Part shown: positions 45,553-53,006 of the stretch, piece after piece
How positions within the stretch are numbered: position 1 is the stretch's first letter
Layout: the number at the start of each line of letters is the position of its first letter
Made by a program: the position numbers and the translations under genes
NCBI GenBank assembly: GCA_000402755.1
Contig: AQSD01000003.1
Coordinates: 36,001-100,000, forward strand
Direction: 5' to 3'
Origin: Fidelibacterota bacterium SCGC AAA160-B08
GTDB taxonomy: Bacteria > Fidelibacterota > Marinisomatia > Marinisomatales > Marinisomataceae
Length of the DNA: 64,000 nt
Notes under the pieces: generated by a model
What the model was told of the DNA's origin: nothing
The model's input: only the letters and a program-made list of their open reading frames with translations
Databases searched by the model: none

Positions 45553-45574
45553 TACCATACTTTATTAGTATATT
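45553..45574 (+). promoter_or_regulatory. Type 2 promoter, copy 2, firing into non-coding DNA
   Basis: Nearly identical to 43181-43202. A TTGTTA -35 just upstream (about 45547-45552) is 17 bp from a TATATT -10 at the end of the repeat. An AGTATGG half-site in the end of the preceding gene is 28 bp from the CCATACT within the repeat. No gene starts downstream on the plus strand. Confidence 0.6.
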
Positions 45575-45897
45575 TTAATGTCATAGAACAACCTAAAATT
45601 TCAGACATAATTTCTTCGAGGTTAGTCGTTAATGATCGGTTTATTTTCACAAAACAAGTCAATCGGATATACTCAACCCTCACGATATTTTGAAATACTA
45701 TATATGTAAAATGATATAAAGAATTTGAAAAAATATTAGAAAGAAATTTTACACCTTAAGGGAAAACAAAATAGGGTAAAGTATAGTCGGATACTATTTT
45801 ATAATCGTAACACTTACTACTACCTCACCCTATTAAACAAGGAGTGATATGATTATCATCTGATAATAAGTAGTAGGAAAACTTTTTAAAATAGAGA
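45575..45897 (+). ncRNA. Gene-free transcribed stretch with nested stems (candidate ncRNA or cis-element)
   Basis: No convincing open frame on the plus strand. Visible structure: AATAGGGT (45770-45777) pairs with ACCCTATT (45827-45834) and encloses an AGTAT/ATACT hairpin; ATTATCA-TC-TGATAAT (45852-45867) is a second hairpin; CTACTAC and GTAGTAG lie around these. A promoter sits at its left end. Alternatives are an origin of replication or the 3' region of the convergent gene at 45898. Confidence 0.4.
45849..45863 (+). other. Four-codon minigene (Met-Ile-Ile-Ile) with SD and three stops
   Basis: AAGGAG (45839-45844) is followed by ATG ATT ATC ATC TGA and then TAA TAA in frame. It could be a regulatory minigene or leader, or chance. 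Confidence 0.3.
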
Positions 45898-46488
45898 TTA
45901 TTTTTTCTTGGAAGTTTTATTTGGTAATGGATAGATCACATTACGACTTAAAGGGGTTTCTTTATATTTCAAAGGATCATCAATGATCCAATTCAGAATT
46001 CGTTCATAAAGAACATTATCATAATACAGAATAAACTTCATCCACCCTTTGTCTTTAATCAATTGTAATTGTTTCTTATTGGTTTCATAATGAGACTTTA
46101 AATGGTCAAGGATTTGTTTTTCAGTCCCAAGTAATACTTTCCTCTTGTTTCGTATAGATCCCTTTGATATACCACCATTTTTGATCTCTAAAGTGTATCG
46201 TTTAACAGATTTCTCGTATCGTGTATCGGTTTGATGATAAATGTAGAACTCAATATCAAAGTTCTCACATAAATACTGAACTTCATTAAACACCAATCCT
46301 TCTTCTACGGAAAGTATTCTGATATTGTCTCGTTTCTCTTTGAGTTTTCTTTGAAGAGTTTGTTTTCCTTGATCAAGTTTCTTTAATCGAGATTGAATAG
46401 ATCTGAATTCTAATAATTTCTTGTAAGTAGAAGGATCATACTTTTTAAGGATCTCATCTCTTACCCAACTGATTTCTCGTTTTCCCAT
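45898..46488 (-). CDS. Unknown basic coiled-coil protein, the only minus-strand gene of the element
   Basis: 196 residues, very basic. An N-terminal helix-rich part (LLEFRSIQSRLKKLDQGKQT) predicts a coiled coil, followed by a mixed part with IEFYIYHQTDTRYEKSVKRY. No known motif. It starts 18 bp from operator copy 2; on its strand TTGTTA and TATATT are 18 bp apart and the -10 ends only a few bases before the ATG, so the mRNA may be nearly leaderless. Being divergent at a shared operator, it is a candidate regulator, but no HTH is visible. Confidence 0.6.
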   Translation of the reverse strand: MGKREISWVRDEILKKYDPSTYKKLLEFRSIQSRLKKLDQGKQTLQRKLKEKRDNIRILSVEEGLVFNEVQYLCENFDIEFYIYHQTDTRYEKSVKRYTLEIKNGGISKGSIRNKRKVLLGTEKQILDHLKSHYETNKKQLQLIKDKGWMKFILYYDNVLYERILNWIIDDPLKYKETPLSRNVIYPLPNKTSKKK

Positions 46489-46505
46489 AGATCTAATATA
46501 CCATA

Positions 46506-46541
46506 AGTATGGTCAGAATAACAACTCTTATTGTCCATACC
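46506..46541 (+). promoter_or_regulatory. Shared operator/promoter, copy 2
   Basis: AGTATGG, 22 bp, CCATACC (last base differs). -35 TTGTCC at 46531-46536, 16-bp spacer, -10 AATATT at 46553-46558. Lies between divergent genes 46488(-) and 46590(+). Confidence 0.8.
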
Positions 46542-46589
46542 AAACTTTTTTGAATATTGTAGTGAAAGATAAATAACGGAGAAATAACA

Positions 46590-46739
46590 ATGGGTAAATA
46601 TGTAAATAATTCAAGGTTCAGTCATATCACTTGGATCAATAAACAACGAATGAATTTCATTACTGAACACAATGAAAAACAAAAACTGATTGGTGGATCG
46701 GAAGTAAAGGTAAAACCACCCAATTATACCAACACATAA
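46590..46739 (+). CDS. Small basic protein, unknown
   Basis: 49 residues beginning MGKYVNNSRFSHITWINKQR, net basic, no motif. SD-like ACGGAG 5-10 bp before the ATG. It fills exactly the space between operator copies 2 and 3. Confidence 0.6.
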   Translation: MGKYVNNSRFSHITWINKQRMNFITEHNEKQKLIGGSEVKVKPPNYTNT

Positions 46740-46744
46740 TGAAA

Positions 46745-46780
46745 AGTATGGTCAGTAAATAGGACTTTAATGTCCATACT
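46745..46780 (+). promoter_or_regulatory. Shared operator/promoter, copy 3
   Basis: AGTATGG, 22 bp, CCATACT. -35 ATGTCC (46770-46775), 16-bp spacer, -10 TATGTT (46792-46797). Precedes the ART-like gene at 46828. Confidence 0.82.
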
Positions 46781-46827
46781 AAAAATTTACCTATGTTATA
46801 TCGTAATGTTAATTAATGGAGTATTAA

Positions 46828-47961
46828 ATGAGTAAAAAGAAGAAAAAACTAAATGGATTTCAATTAAAACAACAACAAAGTCAGTTAAAGAAAACTTTTG
46901 ATCAGAAAGTAAATGAACCAACTAAAAAATTTGATCATACATTTTTACTTGAACAGACAGAAAAAGGTTGGAAATCAGATCCTACACCCTTTCAAACTTT
47001 AGGTAATACAAGATCTACATTAACGGATCAATGGAAGTATTTGTTAAACACAGATGAAGAGATCAAAGACTTTTCCAATAGATCTACATTAAGTGAAGAA
47101 CTATGTAAAGATCTAATCTATACGGATTTTATTGGGAAAAAAATGATCTTCTTATCAAATGACATTTTCGGACATCAAAGTGTATTTGTAGGTGATACTG
47201 AAGGATGTATCAATCAGTTCTTAATCGAAGAAAAAAATAATGAATATTTTAAAACCAATGGTGAAAGATATAATTTTAATTACAATCGAGAGAAAACCAA
47301 AAGAGAAGAACAACTTCTCAACAAAGATTGGAAGTCTATTTCAGAAAACATATCCTTACATAATAAAAATGGATTATTGAGTTGGTTGGGAGATTATTAC
47401 TACGAATTCAAAGATAATTCAAACCTATTCAAAGAAGTATTTAAGGAAGGTTATACTTTAAATGAGATCATTAGAACTAATGTAGATCCTTATACTCTTG
47501 AAGAACTCTTTAATCACTTCAATCAATTAGATCCAAAAACCACAATGGATAAAGAGGAAACATCATATTTCAATGATCTTCCTAATCAAGTAAAAGTATA
47601 TCGTGGGATCGGAAGAAGAAATTACAATGATGACAATGGTGAATTATCGTGTATTGAAGATATTGATACTGATCAATTAGGATATTCTTGGACAACTGAT
47701 CAAGAAAAGGGAGAGTGGTTTGGATCACGATATATGGAACAAGGATTTCTTGTAGAAGGGATCGTAGATAAACGACATATCAGTTGTTATTGGAATGGTC
47801 GTAAAGAACACGAAGTGTTAATAGATCCAACCTTTATTAAGAATATTAAGATCACCGATTTAAGTGGTGATGAAAAACCAAAATTTATGGATCAAGAAGG
47901 GATTAGTATGGTCAATACCAACCATTCTATTGTCCATACTGAAAACATTGATATGTTATAG
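46828..47961 (+). CDS. Candidate mono-ADP-ribosyltransferase (R-S-E type)
   Basis: 377 residues, lysine-rich N-terminus, no signal peptide. The C-terminal ~130 residues show the order of the R-S-E class: KVYRGIG with Arg259, GYSWTTDQEKGEWFGSRY with the STT-like S287-W-T-T, and NGRKEHEVLIDP with E327-H-E329 as the ExE glutamates. Such domains transfer ADP-ribose from NAD+ to proteins, and phages and mobile elements use them to reprogram or poison host proteins. The N-terminal ~240 residues match nothing I know. Not confirmed by structure; low-similarity ARTs need fold prediction. Operator copy 4 lies inside its last codons. Confidence 0.6.
   Translation: MSKKKKKLNGFQLKQQQSQLKKTFDQKVNEPTKKFDHTFLLEQTEKGWKSDPTPFQTLGNTRSTLTDQWKYLLNTDEEIKDFSNRSTLSEELCKDLIYTDFIGKKMIFLSNDIFGHQSVFVGDTEGCINQFLIEEKNNEYFKTNGERYNFNYNREKTKREEQLLNKDWKSISENISLHNKNGLLSWLGDYYYEFKDNSNLFKEVFKEGYTLNEIIRTNVDPYTLEELFNHFNQLDPKTTMDKEETSYFNDLPNQVKVYRGIGRRNYNDDNGELSCIEDIDTDQLGYSWTTDQEKGEWFGSRYMEQGFLVEGIVDKRHISCYWNGRKEHEVLIDPTFIKNIKITDLSGDEKPKFMDQEGISMVNTNHSIVHTENIDML
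47905..47940 (+). promoter_or_regulatory. Shared operator/promoter, copy 4 (inside coding DNA)
   Basis: AGTATGG, 22 bp, CCATACT within codons 360-371 of the ART-like gene. -35 TTGTCC (47930-47935), 16-bp spacer, -10 TATGTT (47952-47957). Drives the gene train from 48000. Confidence 0.8.
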
Positions 47962-47999
47962 TATCAGTAAGAATTGAATAATAAAAAATAGGAGAAACA

Positions 48000-48284
48000 A
48001 TGAGAGAAAAAGAAATAAAAAAACTATCACCAAAAGAACAACTGATACAAAACCATAAAAAGTTAGTCGAGATGATAAAAATGGTTTCTATTGATGTTGT
48101 AAAAACTGAAAAAAGAATAGATGACTTGAGAGAACATAATGAGGAATTACTCACAAGTGGAGAGTGTGAAAATGAAGAAGACACACTCTACCAAGTCAAT
48201 CAAGAATTACTATATGGAGTAATTAATTTAAGAAAGTATCAGTATGAGATTTTAGGTGAAATGTTAAATAAAGAGGTGAAATAA
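48000..48284 (+). CDS. Unknown helical protein
   Basis: 94 residues, predicted all-helical: IQNHKKLVEMIKMVSIDVVK and LREHNEELLTSGECENEED. SD AGGAG 6 bp before ATG. No GATC. First gene of a train in which each stop overlaps the next start. Function unknown. Confidence 0.62.
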   Translation: MREKEIKKLSPKEQLIQNHKKLVEMIKMVSIDVVKTEKRIDDLREHNEELLTSGECENEEDTLYQVNQELLYGVINLRKYQYEILGEMLNKEVK

Positions 48285-48670
48285 TGTTAGACGATAATAA
48301 AAGTGTATGGGAACAAGATAATGGGGTCGTTCTAAATGTTGAGGGTTCATATCATTTAGAAGTGAATTGGGATTACATAGAGAACGAATTGAGAAAAGAC
48401 GAACAAGTAATTACTGATGATTGGAAAGGTATTCCAAGAGGTGAGGATTTTAGACACTTCCTTTTCTCTCAAAGACCAACAATAGAAATTGATACATATG
48501 GTGATTTAGACCATTTTGATAGTAGTTGTATAGATGTGAATTATGAAATGAGAGTGTGGGTATTAAAATACTTTTTTAACCACGACAATAATATTTGTGA
48601 TCCAACATATACACCAAAGACAAGAGAAGAATTACCAAAGATAAATGGTAATGTTTTGGAGGTGAAATAA
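48284..48670 (+). CDS. Unknown acidic element protein
   Basis: 128 residues. Contains GSYHLEVNWDYIENELRKDE and YEMRVWVLKYFFNHDNNICD; no known motif. Preceded by AAAGAGGTG (the SD, which at the same time encodes the EVK end of the upstream protein) and TAATG overlap. Almost no GATC. Confidence 0.62.
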   Translation: MLDDNKSVWEQDNGVVLNVEGSYHLEVNWDYIENELRKDEQVITDDWKGIPRGEDFRHFLFSQRPTIEIDTYGDLDHFDSSCIDVNYEMRVWVLKYFFNHDNNICDPTYTPKTREELPKINGNVLEVK

Positions 48671-49089
48671 TGAGTAAAAAGAAAATAATGAAACCAAAAG
48701 AATACAAAGAGTTGGTAAATAAATTGACCAACAGAGTGTTAGAACAAGAAGGAATTACTTGGGAAGAAGGTTCAACAAAATATGGAATGACAAGAACGAA
48801 ACCAAGATTTCAAAAACTTGATTATGGTTATGTAAAAGATAGAGAGTATATGGTGAATTTCTCTCTTTGGGAACATACCATTAAAAACAAAAATATTATG
48901 GAAGTAAGAGAGATGATTTTTGAAGGATTTCCATTTCTTAAAGGTAGTCCAATACCCAAAATATACAAGTTTGATGATGAGGAAGTAGAACTATCAGTAT
49001 CGTTTTGGGAATTTAGAAGTAGAGGTTCATTAGAAATTCACGGAGTTGTCTTTGGATTTATAATTAGAGGTGAAAGAGAGGAGTTTTAG
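48670..49089 (+). CDS. Unknown element protein
   Basis: 139 residues, basic N-terminus (KKKIMKPKEYKELVNKLTNR) then mixed beta structure, e.g. EVELSVSFWEFRSRGSLEIH. No family recognised. TAATG overlap with the previous gene; no GATC in its 420 bp, in contrast to the next gene. Confidence 0.62.
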   Translation: MSKKKIMKPKEYKELVNKLTNRVLEQEGITWEEGSTKYGMTRTKPRFQKLDYGYVKDREYMVNFSLWEHTIKNKNIMEVREMIFEGFPFLKGSPIPKIYKFDDEEVELSVSFWEFRSRGSLEIHGVVFGFIIRGEREEF

Positions 49090-49091
49090 TA

Positions 49092-49379
49092 ATGGTCGAT
49101 AAATACAAACAACTATACGATCGTATGATCAAACTATGGGGTTTCATCACAGAAGAACAATTCGTGGAAACATTAGAAGAAGAAGGATTTCACGATCTTC
49201 ATACTCGTGTGGGGATCACAGAAGAATTCTACAAATACTTGGACAACAAGTATTCAAGTTTTGATCAGTCGTGGAAACAAAAATTAAAGAATATGAAAGA
49301 CGGATTTGATCGTGGATTAGAGTATCGGATCTATCAACAAAAACAATTAAAAAACAAATACAAGAAAGAGGTGAAATAA
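49092..49379 (+). CDS. Unknown helical protein
   Basis: 95 residues, helical and charged (MIKLWGFITEEQFVETLEEE). Ends KKEVK, where EVK is read from the SD of the next gene. Seven GATC in 288 bp. Starts 2 bp after the previous stop. Confidence 0.62.
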   Translation: MVDKYKQLYDRMIKLWGFITEEQFVETLEEEGFHDLHTRVGITEEFYKYLDNKYSSFDQSWKQKLKNMKDGFDRGLEYRIYQQKQLKNKYKKEVK

Positions 49380-49660
49380 TGAGTTGGAAAAGTGAACAAT
49401 TATTAAAGTTTTCATTATCAGTAAATGTCGGTGAGATGAGAGGTTTAATGGACGAGTTAGAATTAGATAGTTCTAATGATGAATTACTCGAGGACTTCCT
49501 TGATGTAATGAAAGATAAATTATCATCTAAATCTTATAATATGGATGGTTTGATATATCATTCTATTGAGGATATTGTTGAGGGACGATTAGGTATGTAT
49601 GAAAAGAAAGATCTCAAACAAGAAGTATTAGAACAATATGAATTTAGAGGGGTGAAATAA
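49379..49660 (+). CDS. Unknown acidic protein
   Basis: 93 residues; acidic helices (MRGLMDELELDSSNDELLED). TAATG coupled at both ends. No motif recognised. Confidence 0.6.
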   Translation: MSWKSEQLLKFSLSVNVGEMRGLMDELELDSSNDELLEDFLDVMKDKLSSKSYNMDGLIYHSIEDIVEGRLGMYEKKDLKQEVLEQYEFRGVK

Positions 49661-49902
49661 TGTATAAAGAACTAAAAGAACACCCATTAAAAGAAACACT
49701 CACTATGATTAATAAACAATCATTAGATCTACGATTATTATTAAGTGATTTTCACACATCATACTTTGATAAAAGAGAAGTAGATATGAGTGGAGTTGAT
49801 AAGATGTATAAAGAGTTTGATAATGAAATTAAAACTATGAAAAAACATCTAAACAAATTGACTATTAAAATGAATAAGTATTGGGAAAACGGAAAGAGGT
49901 GA
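49660..49902 (+). CDS. Unknown helical protein
   Basis: 80 residues: two amphipathic helices (LKETLTMINKQSLDLRLLLS and MYKEFDNEIKTMKKHLNKLT). Starts within TAATG of the upstream gene; followed 4 bp later by the next ATG with GAGGTG as SD. Confidence 0.6.
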   Translation: MYKELKEHPLKETLTMINKQSLDLRLLLSDFHTSYFDKREVDMSGVDKMYKEFDNEIKTMKKHLNKLTIKMNKYWENGKR

Positions 49903-49906
49903 AATA

Positions 49907-50134
49907 ATGGATTTTAGAATTGAGAAAACTGATTGTCGTAGTGGAGAATATATGTATAAACACAAAAGGTTAAAAAATCATATTGGAGATCTACTAAATC
50001 AGTATAAAGGTAAGTGTTTAGATGAAGATGATAGGTTCATAACGATCAATTTTTCAAGTGTTGATAGTTATATGGGTTTTTTTACAATACTAAATAAGGA
50101 CTATATGGTTCCTATTGAAAAAGAGGAGAAATAA
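49907..50134 (+). CDS. Unknown small protein
   Basis: 75 residues, MDFRIEKTDCRSGEYMYKHK then DRFITINFSSVDSYMGFFTI. No family recognised. Good SD (GAGGTG) and TAATG overlap with 50134. Confidence 0.58.
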   Translation: MDFRIEKTDCRSGEYMYKHKRLKNHIGDLLNQYKGKCLDEDDRFITINFSSVDSYMGFFTILNKDYMVPIEKEEK

Positions 50135-50307
50135 TGAGTAAAGAAAAAGACTATGTTGATTATCTCAAATATAAAGATGAGATAAGAACATATAATAACA
50201 AATACTTTGGTGACCACCTTTCAAGACAATACTCAAAACCTATTCTTGATTATAAAGAGTGGAAGAAAGAACAAAAACAATGGAAGAAGTTTGGGAGATC
50301 TAAATGA
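50134..50307 (+). CDS. Very small basic protein, unknown
   Basis: 57 residues (MSKEKDYVDYLKYKDEIRTY ... KKFGRSK), with a basic aromatic tail WKKEQKQWKKFG. SD AGAGGAG 5 bp before ATG; ATGA overlap with the next gene at 50304. Confidence 0.58.
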   Translation: MSKEKDYVDYLKYKDEIRTYNNKYFGDHLSRQYSKPILDYKEWKKEQKQWKKFGRSK

Positions 50308-50516
50308 CTAAAGATCCAACACAACAGATCATTGATCAGATCAAGGAACTCAATTTAGATCATCAATATAAAGTAATGATCAAATGGATCTCTCAATATG
50401 AACCGAATGAAGAATTCACCGATTGGTTAAATGATGATCAACAAGATGAACCATTTTTAGTCTTGGTTAAAAAGGGATCTCAATACAGACCATTACAACA
50501 AGGTGTTGATTATTAG
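50304..50516 (+). CDS. Unknown small protein, extremely GATC-rich gene
   Basis: 70 residues (DPTQQIIDQIKELNLDHQYK, then EPFLVLVKKGSQYRP). Nine GATC in 213 bp by hand count, about tenfold above the expectation at this base composition. Function unknown. Confidence 0.55.
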   Translation: MTKDPTQQIIDQIKELNLDHQYKVMIKWISQYEPNEEFTDWLNDDQQDEPFLVLVKKGSQYRPLQQGVDY

Positions 50517-50539
50517 TGATGAAATAGTAAAATTGGTAG

Positions 50540-52003
50540 ATGTCTTCACAAACTCATTGTAGAAAGTGTGGAAATCAGTTAGATCGTCAAGGATACTTGT
50601 GTTCTAAATGTGTTGTAAATCCTAACAGATTAAAAGGTATTAGAGTTAGTGAAGTCATATCTAAAAGACCCCCCTTAAAACGAGTAGAAAAACAAGATCC
50701 CCACGATTTTTATTTTCCTTATATCAAAGGACAATTTATTTGTAGAAGATGTGGTGGTAGTAGAGAAAAAGGTATGAAGTATTGTGATCCTTGTAGAGAG
50801 GAAAGAAAGATCATCACAACACAAAATCATTTTAAGAGAACCAAAAAACTATTAAAAAAAGATCCAACTTTTAGAAAAGAATATATAAAAAGGAAACACG
50901 AAGACATTTTTATTAAAGATCTTGTTATTGGATCTACTCAATTTACACGAAGATGTAAAGATTGTGGTAAAAAAAGAAAACCTAATAATATTTATTGTGA
51001 AGATTGTAAGAAGATTAGAAAAATAGAACAAAGGAGAAGATCATACCAAAAAAAACATAATCCTTATTGTAAAGTTGAGGGGTGTAATAACAGAAAACCT
51101 CACAGATCTATTTTCTATTGTAGTAGTTGTAAAAAGAAAAAAGAAGTAAGTGATCTAAAACATAAAATGTATTTACGATCACTTTGTAATGTGTGTGGTA
51201 AAGTCAAAGATAGAAAAGGACAGAAATGTTCTAAATGTTTAGTTAAATCAACACCCAAAAAATATATTAAGATCTCTAAACCTTGTATCAGATGTAAAGG
51301 AAAGGTTGATCGTCAAGGATTGTATTGTAAGAAATGTTTTGAAATACAAAGAATAGAGACAAGTAGAAGATATGTAAGAAAAACTGATCCCAACTTATGT
51401 AGAAAATGTAATAAAAAGTTAGATCGTCAAGGATACATTTGTATTAGTTGTTTGAGTGATAAAAGTTATTCTAATTCTACCAAATATATTCCGAAGAAAG
51501 TTTATGGAGTTTGTGAGGTTTGTGATAAAAAAATTGTAGGTAAAAATAGTCATAGACGATATAAGTGTGATGAACATAAAGTCAGACCTTTAACCGATAG
51601 AACCAAATGTAATAAGTGTAATAAACCAAACGACAGATTACCAAATGGTTTTGTTTGTTCTGAATGTTTAGTTAATAAACCTATTGAAAGAGATAAAACT
51701 AAATGTAGAAAGTGTAATAAAAAGTTAGATCGTAAAGGACATATATGTTCAAATTGTTATGTTAATAGATCTATTTTAAGAGATAAAACTAAATGTTCTA
51801 AATGTGGAAATCATTTAGATCGTAATGGTTTATTATGTTCAAATTGTATTTCAACTTATCAAAGGATTACAACTTGTAAAGATTGTGGAAAGTCATTAGA
51901 TCGTAAAGGTCATTTTTGTATTAAATGTTCTGATGATCGTAAAAGAGAAAGACATAGAAAAAACTACATCAAACAAAAGAGACAACGAAGTATTAAGTCG
52001 TGA
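50540..52003 (+). CDS. Twelve-unit zinc-ribbon array protein
   Basis: 487 very basic residues. At least twelve units of C-X2-C-X10-C-X2-C (for example CRKCGNQLDRQGYLCSKC and CSKCGNHLDRNGLLCSNC), several with LDRxG in the middle and TKC before. Four run nearly head to tail at the C-terminus. Two units are irregular (CKVEGC... and one with Cys-Asp-Glu-His replacing the last pair). It should bind about 12 zinc ions and nucleic acid. The last ~20 residues are lysine/arginine-rich. No catalytic domain. I do not know this protein family. Confidence 0.75.
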   Translation: MSSQTHCRKCGNQLDRQGYLCSKCVVNPNRLKGIRVSEVISKRPPLKRVEKQDPHDFYFPYIKGQFICRRCGGSREKGMKYCDPCREERKIITTQNHFKRTKKLLKKDPTFRKEYIKRKHEDIFIKDLVIGSTQFTRRCKDCGKKRKPNNIYCEDCKKIRKIEQRRRSYQKKHNPYCKVEGCNNRKPHRSIFYCSSCKKKKEVSDLKHKMYLRSLCNVCGKVKDRKGQKCSKCLVKSTPKKYIKISKPCIRCKGKVDRQGLYCKKCFEIQRIETSRRYVRKTDPNLCRKCNKKLDRQGYICISCLSDKSYSNSTKYIPKKVYGVCEVCDKKIVGKNSHRRYKCDEHKVRPLTDRTKCNKCNKPNDRLPNGFVCSECLVNKPIERDKTKCRKCNKKLDRKGHICSNCYVNRSILRDKTKCSKCGNHLDRNGLLCSNCISTYQRITTCKDCGKSLDRKGHFCIKCSDDRKRERHRKNYIKQKRQRSIKS

Positions 52004-52514
52004 GACCATTTAGATCAAAAAACATTATCACGATCTAACCCTCTTTTATATCGAGATCACCTGAAATTTCAGAAAAATTGTAAAATCGTGTAAATACGAA
52101 CTAAAATATATATACATATACAAACATACCAAAATCACCTAAAAGTGTCAGGAAGTATGGTTTTTGTCCATTCTATGTATGTTTCTACCCTACCTTTTCT
52201 CCCCGAGATCTCATCAAATAATAACTTAAATAATAAAATAATGAAAAATAATGTAATAAAACTTTTCAACTTACTATTTATTACTGATACAAGATTGAAA
52301 CAACATCATATCCAAACAAACAAACGGAGTGTGGTCAAACCACTTAATAATGAACTCAAGTAAAGAACGGAACAAAGGGGTTTGGAGAAGTTGGGTTGTA
52401 ATTCTATCAAAATAGTTAGAATGAGTTTTCTCCCCAATAGTATCGAAACAGATTTTGTCATTATGTGGTGTAATGTAATAAGGTGGTGGTTAAGGAATTA
52501 TATTTGACATACTT

Positions 52515-52613
52515 ATGAGATACACAGATAAAATTAAAATGAGATTTAGTGAAGACTATCTACAAAGATTTTCAAAAAATACTGATCATCTTTATGGGAT
52601 ACTTGAATATTAA
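52515..52613 (+). CDS. Possible 32-residue protein
   Basis: MRYTDKIKMRFSEDYLQRFS..., basic start, no motif and no clear SD. Listed only because it fills part of a gene-poor stretch. Confidence 0.25.
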   Translation: MRYTDKIKMRFSEDYLQRFSKNTDHLYGILEY

Positions 52614-52625
52614 ATGAGAAGTATG

Positions 52626-52675
52626 GAACAACTTCGTTGTTCTTGGACTTCATCAACTTCGTTGATTTCGTCCAA
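52626..52675. repeat. Two adjacent hairpins sharing CAACTTCGTTG
   Basis: GAACAAC-TTC-GTTGTTC (52626-52642), then TTGGAC...ATCAAC-TTC-GTTGAT...GTCCAA (52643-52675). The 11-bp CAACTTCGTTG occurs at 52629-52639 and 52654-52664. Function unknown; no T-run follows, so probably not a terminator. Confidence 0.6.
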
Positions 52676-52724
52676 ATCTTACATTTATTCTGATAAATAA
52701 TTAACAATAAGGACTTAAAAAATT

Positions 52725-52937
52725 ATGTTTAATAAAAAAACAAAAGTTAATCTGAAACCACTTCAATCAATTATGAAAGGGAAACGATTAACAAAGAAAA
52801 AAGAGAGATTAGATTACATAGAGAACCTATACAATATCACGACTACTAAACTTAACAAGACACAAAAAGTGATTGATACTAAACTGAAAAATCAGAAGAA
52901 GTTTCAAAAGACAAGTCAGAAAAACATATTGTATTAA
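52725..52937 (+). CDS. Small very basic protein, unknown
   Basis: 70 residues, about 40% Lys/Arg (MFNKKTKVNLKPLQSIMKGK, RLTKKKERLDYIENLYN), predicted helical; perhaps nucleic-acid binding. Weak SD (AAGGAC). No family recognised. Confidence 0.5.
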   Translation: MFNKKTKVNLKPLQSIMKGKRLTKKKERLDYIENLYNITTTKLNKTQKVIDTKLKNQKKFQKTSQKNILY

Positions 52938-53006
52938 CTATCAAGATTTGACAAATGAGTTTTATTTAGAGACACTCCAAGATATATCTATCAGTTTGTC
53001 AGATGA

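Larger units (their letters stand above)
52004..52724. other. Gene-poor 720-bp stretch
   Basis: Contains a perfect palindrome CTGAAATTTCAG near 52062, a lone AGTATGG half-site at 52154-52160 followed closely by TTGTCC, a second lone half-site at 52620-52626, a possible 32-codon frame at 52515 and the double hairpin at 52626. A 72-codon frame at 52145 lacks an SD and I do not accept it. It might hold a regulatory RNA or the element's origin. Confidence 0.5.

Noticed and set aside
50540..52003. CRISPR-like or minisatellite repeats
   Set aside because: The repeated AGATCGT-containing DNA is explained by codons of the zinc-ribbon units; the spacing is irregular and the frame is open throughout.
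52145..52363. 72-codon protein
   Set aside because: GTG start without SD, low-complexity Asn-rich composition and no coupling to neighbours.
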